Virus record (IMG/VR): IMGVR_UViG_3300023179_000145
Coordinates: 1-52,797 of that record
Direction: 5' to 3' (one strand)
Source of the DNA: a virus
Length of the DNA stretch: 52,797 bases
Shown: positions 49,142 through 52,797 of the stretch, one piece after another
Position numbering within the stretch: position 1 is the first letter of the stretch
Layout: every line of letters begins with the position of its first letter
The notes under the pieces: model-generated
The model's database searches: none
Told to the model about the DNA's origin: nothing
Seen by the model: the letters and a program-made list of their open reading frames with translations, nothing else
Program-made: the position numbers and the translations under genes

Positions 49142-49534
49142 TTACCTTGGATAGCCGTTGAAAGCCTTTACTGGACTTGTTTTGTCTACATCTGGTGCTT
49201 CTTCACTGGCCATGGTACCAATTTGTACAGCATCACTTGATGGCATATTCATAGAATGTAGTGCATCATCAATGTAATTTTTCACATGCGGATCATAACT
49301 CACGATCATCATATCTTCACCAAACACGCTGCTGGGTCCATCAAATGGTGGAACATCGTCTAGGGCTCGTTGTGCAGCACCTTTGGCACCAGCGATAGCC
49401 ACACCAAATCTGTATTGTAGATATGGATCGTTGTTTTGTAGTTTGGGTATCTTGAATGCACCGGGCAAGGCCAAGCCTACATCACGAGTGATTGTGCCGG
49501 TGCGTCCTTCAGTGACAAATTCACTGGCTCTCAT
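49142..49534 (-). CDS. Putative head-packaged protein with capsid-targeting-like N-terminus, paralogue A
   Basis: The 130-aa protein starts MRASEFVTEG, close in form to the T4 capsid-targeting sequence MKTYQEFIAEA, cleaved by prohead protease after xxE. The body has DPYLQYRFGVAIAGAKG and the end TSPVKAFNGYPR. The next gene (49531-49905) has the same start pattern and the same end, SPVKAFKGYKR, so they are tandem paralogues. They overlap by 4 nt. Head packaging is inferred. Confidence 0.72.
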   Translation of the reverse strand: MRASEFVTEGRTGTITRDVGLALPGAFKIPKLQNNDPYLQYRFGVAIAGAKGAAQRALDDVPPFDGPSSVFGEDMMIVSYDPHVKNYIDDALHSMNMPSSDAVQIGTMASEEAPDVDKTSPVKAFNGYPR

Positions 49535-49905
49535 CGCTTGTAGCCTTTGAATGCTTTGACTGGACTGTGTTTGTGAGTGTCCGGCATTTCTGTGCTGTGA
49601 TGATCACTGATCAGTGATTTGCCTTCATGTGGCACAGCACCCATGGCTTGATGAACCATGTTCACTTCTTCTTCAGTATACGGATGCAAGGTATTGTATT
49701 TTTCGTTCCAACTTGCACTGGGACTGTTCACTGCTTTGCGACTCTTGCCGTCGGCCATGGCCACTGCCATGCCAAATCTGTTTAGCCAATAGATGCGATC
49801 ATAACCGCCGGTGTCTCTAGCACGGATAACAGTCTGCATCTGATTCTCGGCATGACCGGGAATAGGTGTTTCTTTAGACTCAGATACAAATTCTTTGGCT
49901 CGCAT
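49531..49905 (-). CDS. Putative head-packaged protein with capsid-targeting-like N-terminus, paralogue B
   Basis: The protein is 124 aa from the ATG at 49905 (MRAKEFVSESKETPIPGHAE); a longer frame enters the upstream gene. DRIYWLNRFGMAVAMADGKS parallels paralogue A, as do EEEVNMVHQAMGAVP and the terminal HSPVKAFKGYKR. The EFVSE/S site matches the prohead protease pattern. The function after delivery, if any, is unknown. Confidence 0.72.
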   Translation of the reverse strand: MRAKEFVSESKETPIPGHAENQMQTVIRARDTGGYDRIYWLNRFGMAVAMADGKSRKAVNSPSASWNEKYNTLHPYTEEEVNMVHQAMGAVPHEGKSLISDHHSTEMPDTHKHSPVKAFKGYKR

Positions 49906-49906
49906 G

Positions 49907-50230
49907 TTAGATGCCGTTTGAGCCTGCTGTGGCAGATGATGCTGTGCCCAATGCTGTGGCACTGAATCCTGATCCTGACAGGATGTTCAAGTAATTGCCT
50001 GCACCAACATAGTATTGTTGTGTGGTGTTGCTGCCAACCACAATAGCATTTGCATACAAGTTGCCTGTAGATGTAGACATTGTGGCATTTGCAGGGACAC
50101 CATTGGCTTGTACATAGGTCAACTGCACCACTGAAACTTGAAAAGTTACATTAGCAGCAGTAGTAGCAATTTCCACTTTGTCTGTGGTCCAGGCCACATT
50201 GCTTACAGCGTTCACAACTTGAATAGCCAT
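49907..50230 (-). CDS. Small virion-like beta protein
   Basis: The 107-aa protein starts MAIQVVNAVSNVAWTTDKVE and is rich in Ala, Thr, Val and Asn with alternating beta-type sequence (TTAANVTFQVSVVQLTYVQ, YYVGAGNYLNILSGSGFSAT). It looks like small structural or decoration proteins. It shares base 50230 with the preceding gene and ends 1 nt before the start of paralogue B. Confidence 0.68.
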   Translation of the reverse strand: MAIQVVNAVSNVAWTTDKVEIATTAANVTFQVSVVQLTYVQANGVPANATMSTSTGNLYANAIVVGSNTTQQYYVGAGNYLNILSGSGFSATALGTASSATAGSNGI

Positions 50231-50409
50231 TATTTGTTATCCTTATTAAGATCTGTTACATTTACAGGACGAAACAGATTTGTAGTCTGACTCAACACTC
50301 CGGGAATCATAGCAGGTTGATTACGCACCTCTGAGGGTGTAGGTGCTGGCGGATGTCTTTCCGCCAGCCTACTCATGGTTTCTGCGTATGTTTGAAATTG
50401 CTGTGTCAT
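50230..50409 (-). CDS. Small hypothetical protein, 59 aa
   Basis: It starts MTQQFQTYAETMSRLAERHP at the ATG just after the stop of the large repeat protein; a longer frame would overlap that gene. It is Pro/Asn/Thr-rich (PPAPTPSEVRNQPAMIPGVL). There is no domain. It is probably co-translated with the small structural gene next to it. Confidence 0.55.
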   Translation of the reverse strand: MTQQFQTYAETMSRLAERHPPAPTPSEVRNQPAMIPGVLSQTTNLFRPVNVTDLNKDNK

Positions 50410-50413
50410 ATTA

Positions 50414-52797
50414 TTACTTAGAGAATCCGGCAATTTCCATCATGCGACGCAGTTCGTGATCACCATTATATCCCATACGATCATCTTGTCCAGCAATCAC
50501 AGGAACAGTAGTTTGCCCAGTTGACTTAGGACCATCTAACCCACCTGAGTACATCATGGCATCACCTGAGCCTTCTTGATCTGTGGGCCAATCTGGCTCG
50601 TTGTTGGTGGCAGTTGTATCACCGTATGCTTCATGTACTTCGTCACATTCGCAATCTGTAGACCCACATGCAGAGCATGGCTCGTTACCGTGATCGTGAT
50701 CCATGTCATGTATAGCACTCATATCATGTTCCATGTCATGTATAGCACTCATGTCGTCGTGGTCTTGAGAGCCAAGCCCAGCTGATTTCAACAGCATGGC
50801 CAACTGTAGTGCATCCTCATCAGTGGCAGTAACAGTGAGTGTATTGCTAGGACCGCCGTGTGAGTCGTTGTTCATGCTCATGTTTATGCTCATGGATTCG
50901 GCAATCATTTTTTCAACTTGTAGATCCAAACTGTCGTAGATACCTTTGCCGTAGCTGGTTCCGCCACCCGACTTGGGTGCTGCACTGCTGGCGGCAACTG
51001 AACCAGATGTAGTAGTCTCATCAACTTCTTTTTTCTTTGGTTCAGTCCTGGCTGATCCCGTTTTCTTTGGTTCAGCCTTGACTGGCAATCCTTCACGCTT
51101 GGTACTGGCAAAATCTTTGACATCGCCTTTCTTCATGGTCTTGGCTACTTTCTTCAATTCAGGGCTTGCGCCTTTGATTTTTTCGCCTTTTTGCATGGCA
51201 TGTGCCATACCCATGAACTTTTGCTGTTTCTGACTCACTGCTTTTTCTTCAATTTCTTCGCTGTCGTTATCGCCTTGTTGGTTCTGCATGTAGTCATCCA
51301 CAGCAGTCATCATACCTTCGATCTTGGCCAACTTGGCTTGTACCCATTCAGGCAAGTTGTCGTTATCGCCAAGAATCTTTTCCAATGCCTGTGCGTGACG
51401 CACTACAGTTTTGATATCATCCTTGGCCATTGCACCTTCTTGGTCGTATTCACCTTGATCTGCTGGATCCATGTCATCTTCACGAGTCATCAGCTTGGAT
51501 TTTCCAGTATTGATTTTGGCACCAATCTTTTTGCCCATTCCGGCACCAACTCGACGACGCCCTGCTGCACCACTTGGTGCATCATCTGCACCTGCATCAT
51601 GCCCAGCACCACTGTAACTCTTGCCTGCATGGTGACGTGTTACACCTGCACGGCTGGTATCAATTCTACCACCTGTGCTTGATTTGCGGCTATAGGGATC
51701 GTCATCCATGAATCCTTCTTCCATATCACGATTGCGACCGCGTACAGCTTTCTTCATGGCCATGGCCGCTACATCGCCTAACATCTCATCAACTTCTTTC
51801 TTGGCACCGACAATCTTGTCAGCAAAAGTGATCTTGTCCACAGGGGGTGCTAGTTTAGCAAATTTCTGTTGCTTAGGAGTCATTGGAATGCCACCTTCTT
51901 TCATTGTGGGATTGGTTGGTCCTGGAGTGTTAGGACTCCAACGCTTGCCTTTGTTTGGTCCTGAGGTCACAATGGGATATTGACCGTCTGGGCCTTTTGC
52001 AGGAGGCGCTGTAGAACCGTCTAGATCCATTGGGGGCATAGCATTGGGTGCTTCGCCTACCATTTTGTGACGTGTGGTTGGCAACTTGGTCTTAGGTGAT
52101 ACTTTCTTAGAAAAAGCACTCCAATCAGGCTTGATGACTTCACCTGTGGTGCTGTCTGCGCCTAGGCGAGGGCGACCACGACCACGCTGGGTAGGTGGTG
52201 CTTTGTAGTCATCGTCATAGCTTGTACCATAAGTGCCTTTGTGTATTCTACCAGTGCTGGTTTGAGTTGTTTCACCTTCCGTCACACCTTTGGTAACACT
52301 TTTTCTTTCACTTGCCGCCAATCTTTTATGTTTTTCGTATGCTTGTTTGTAATGATTGGCCATTAGGGAATTTCCACTACGAACCGCTTGAATGTATGCT
52401 TCATGGGCTAGTCTGGCCAGTTCTGAGTGACTCTTTGCGCCTTCCGTCACACCTTGCTCTGTTTGTGTTGGATAAAAATAATTTTTATATTCAGGATTTG
52501 TTGCTATAAATTTATCAACAAGTTTTCCCCATACCTGTTCAACTTGTTTGTCAAATGATTCGTCAAAATCCTTATTTTGCCATTTTCCTAAATTAGCAAC
52601 ATATTCATATGCTTGATTATACAACTTGTTAGAAACTACTTTTGCTTGTTTTTTAAATTTATTTCCACTACCTTCCGTCACACCTTGCTCTGTTTGTGTT
52701 GGATAAAAATAATTTTTATATTCAGGATTTGTTGCTATAAATTTATCAACAAGTTTTCCCCATACCTGTTCAACTTGTTTGTCAAATGATTCGTCAA
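50414..52797 (-). CDS. Modular repeat protein with GVTEG linkers (N-terminus beyond window)
   Basis: The frame is open to the window edge; the GTG at 52681 is inside a repeat, not a start. It has GVTEG linkers at about 52684, 52450 and 52285, separating modules of 77 and 55 aa; the 77-aa module is duplicated exactly in DNA. Related xxEG spots follow (TMKEGGIP, DMEEGFMD). The middle is basic, Gly/Lys/Thr-rich and looks disordered, with two KQQKF segments. The C-terminus has a His/Asp/Cys-rich patch (HDMDHDHGNEPCSACGSTDC) and ends MMEIAGFSK. It could be a scaffold or internal head polyprotein cut at GVTE/G; that is an inference. Confidence 0.72.
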   Translation of the reverse strand, partial: DESFDKQVEQVWGKLVDKFIATNPEYKNYFYPTQTEQGVTEGSGNKFKKQAKVVSNKLYNQAYEYVANLGKWQNKDFDESFDKQVEQVWGKLVDKFIATNPEYKNYFYPTQTEQGVTEGAKSHSELARLAHEAYIQAVRSGNSLMANHYKQAYEKHKRLAASERKSVTKGVTEGETTQTSTGRIHKGTYGTSYDDDYKAPPTQRGRGRPRLGADSTTGEVIKPDWSAFSKKVSPKTKLPTTRHKMVGEAPNAMPPMDLDGSTAPPAKGPDGQYPIVTSGPNKGKRWSPNTPGPTNPTMKEGGIPMTPKQQKFAKLAPPVDKITFADKIVGAKKEVDEMLGDVAAMAMKKAVRGRNRDMEEGFMDDDPYSRKSSTGGRIDTSRAGVTRHHAGKSYSGAGHDAGADDAPSGAAGRRRVGAGMGKKIGAKINTGKSKLMTREDDMDPADQGEYDQEGAMAKDDIKTVVRHAQALEKILGDNDNLPEWVQAKLAKIEGMMTAVDDYMQNQQGDNDSEEIEEKAVSQKQQKFMGMAHAMQKGEKIKGASPELKKVAKTMKKGDVKDFASTKREGLPVKAEPKKTGSARTEPKKKEVDETTTSGSVAASSAAPKSGGGTSYGKGIYDSLDLQVEKMIAESMSINMSMNNDSHGGPSNTLTVTATDEDALQLAMLLKSAGLGSQDHDDMSAIHDMEHDMSAIHDMDHDHGNEPCSACGSTDCECDEVHEAYGDTTATNNEPDWPTDQEGSGDAMMYSGGLDGPKSTGQTTVPVIAGQDDRMGYNGDHELRRMMEIAGFSK
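50701..50760 (-). repeat. 30-bp tandem repeat coding a metal-binding-like patch
   Basis: Two units begin CCATGTCATGTATAGCACTC at 50701 and 50731. They encode HDMSAIHDM-type repeats, just before a Cys/His-rich segment of the large protein. Confidence 0.85.
52440..52566 (-). repeat. Direct repeat, copy 1 (231-bp period, in frame)
   Basis: All 127 bp are identical to 52671-52797. The period of 231 bp is 77 codons and contains the GVTEG linker. The match is cut by the window end, so the repeat may be longer and more copies may follow. Confidence 0.95.
52671..52797 (-). repeat. Direct repeat, copy 2, truncated by the window end
   Basis: Identical to 52440-52566. The sequence ending inside a repeat suggests a place where an assembly may have stopped. 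Confidence 0.95.

Noticed and set aside
52440-52797. Terminal repeat of a circular or redundant genome
   Set aside because: The repeat is internal and coding with a 231-bp period, and does not match the first bases of the window.

Overview
The window is a stretch of a T4-superfamily myovirus genome, most like the T4-like phages of marine and freshwater bacteria. The replication and recombination set is T4-type: gp41 helicase, gp61 primase, UvsX, a UvsY-like protein, UvsW, gp32, gp17 terminase and class Ia NrdA. Many small genes look like those I remember from T4-like cyanophages. Late-promoter octamers of T4 type (TATAAATA and close variants) stand before many genes. The host cannot be named. 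An IscU very close to proteobacterial IscU, plus gmd and many glycosyltransferases, point to a Gram-negative host. No database search was run; family names rest on motifs and recall.

Layout: 1-3.1 kb, nrdA in two pieces with an HNH endonuclease gene inserted on the opposite strand. 3.1-5.1 kb, tail-spike-like protein and partner. 5.1-7.9 kb, RecB-like nuclease, iscA and iscU, with two homing endonuclease genes (HEGs) among them. 8-13.1 kb, virion-associated genes, including a fusion of a pol-beta-like nucleotidyltransferase and a KxDG ligase-like domain. 13.1-17.3 kb, helicase gp41 broken by a split intein plus HEG, then primase. 17.3-23.3 kb, SGNH hydrolase, a structural protein, small conserved genes, a miniature DnaE-like protein and a GT25 glycosyltransferase. 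23.4-27.7 kb, UvsW in three pieces made by two split inteins, each with its own HEG. 27.7-30 kb, small ORFs, an HNH gene and an AAA+ ATPase behind two sigma70-type promoters. 30-41 kb, about a dozen glycan genes (glycosyltransferases, methyltransferases, cytidylyltransferase-cupin fusion, three capsule-synthesis-like paralogues, gmd). 41-48.6 kb, uvsY-like, uvsX, gp32, HEG, a conserved large protein, gp17 and a secreted nuclease. 48.6-52.8 kb, small virion-like genes and a modular repeat protein running off the window end.

The main themes are as follows. (1) Nine HEGs from at least four nuclease families lie in 53 kb, and three essential enzymes are fractured around them. (2) Six of these HEGs end inside the start codon region of the next gene. 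(3) One HNH insertion left a 5' stub of its target gene, which was rebuilt on the other side. (4) At least nine genes have a late-promoter octamer 4-5 nt before the ATG, which predicts leaderless late mRNAs. (5) A family of proteins carries capsid-targeting-like N-termini or repeated GVTEG linkers that look like prohead protease sites, so head-packaged cargo and a cleaved modular polyprotein are possible.
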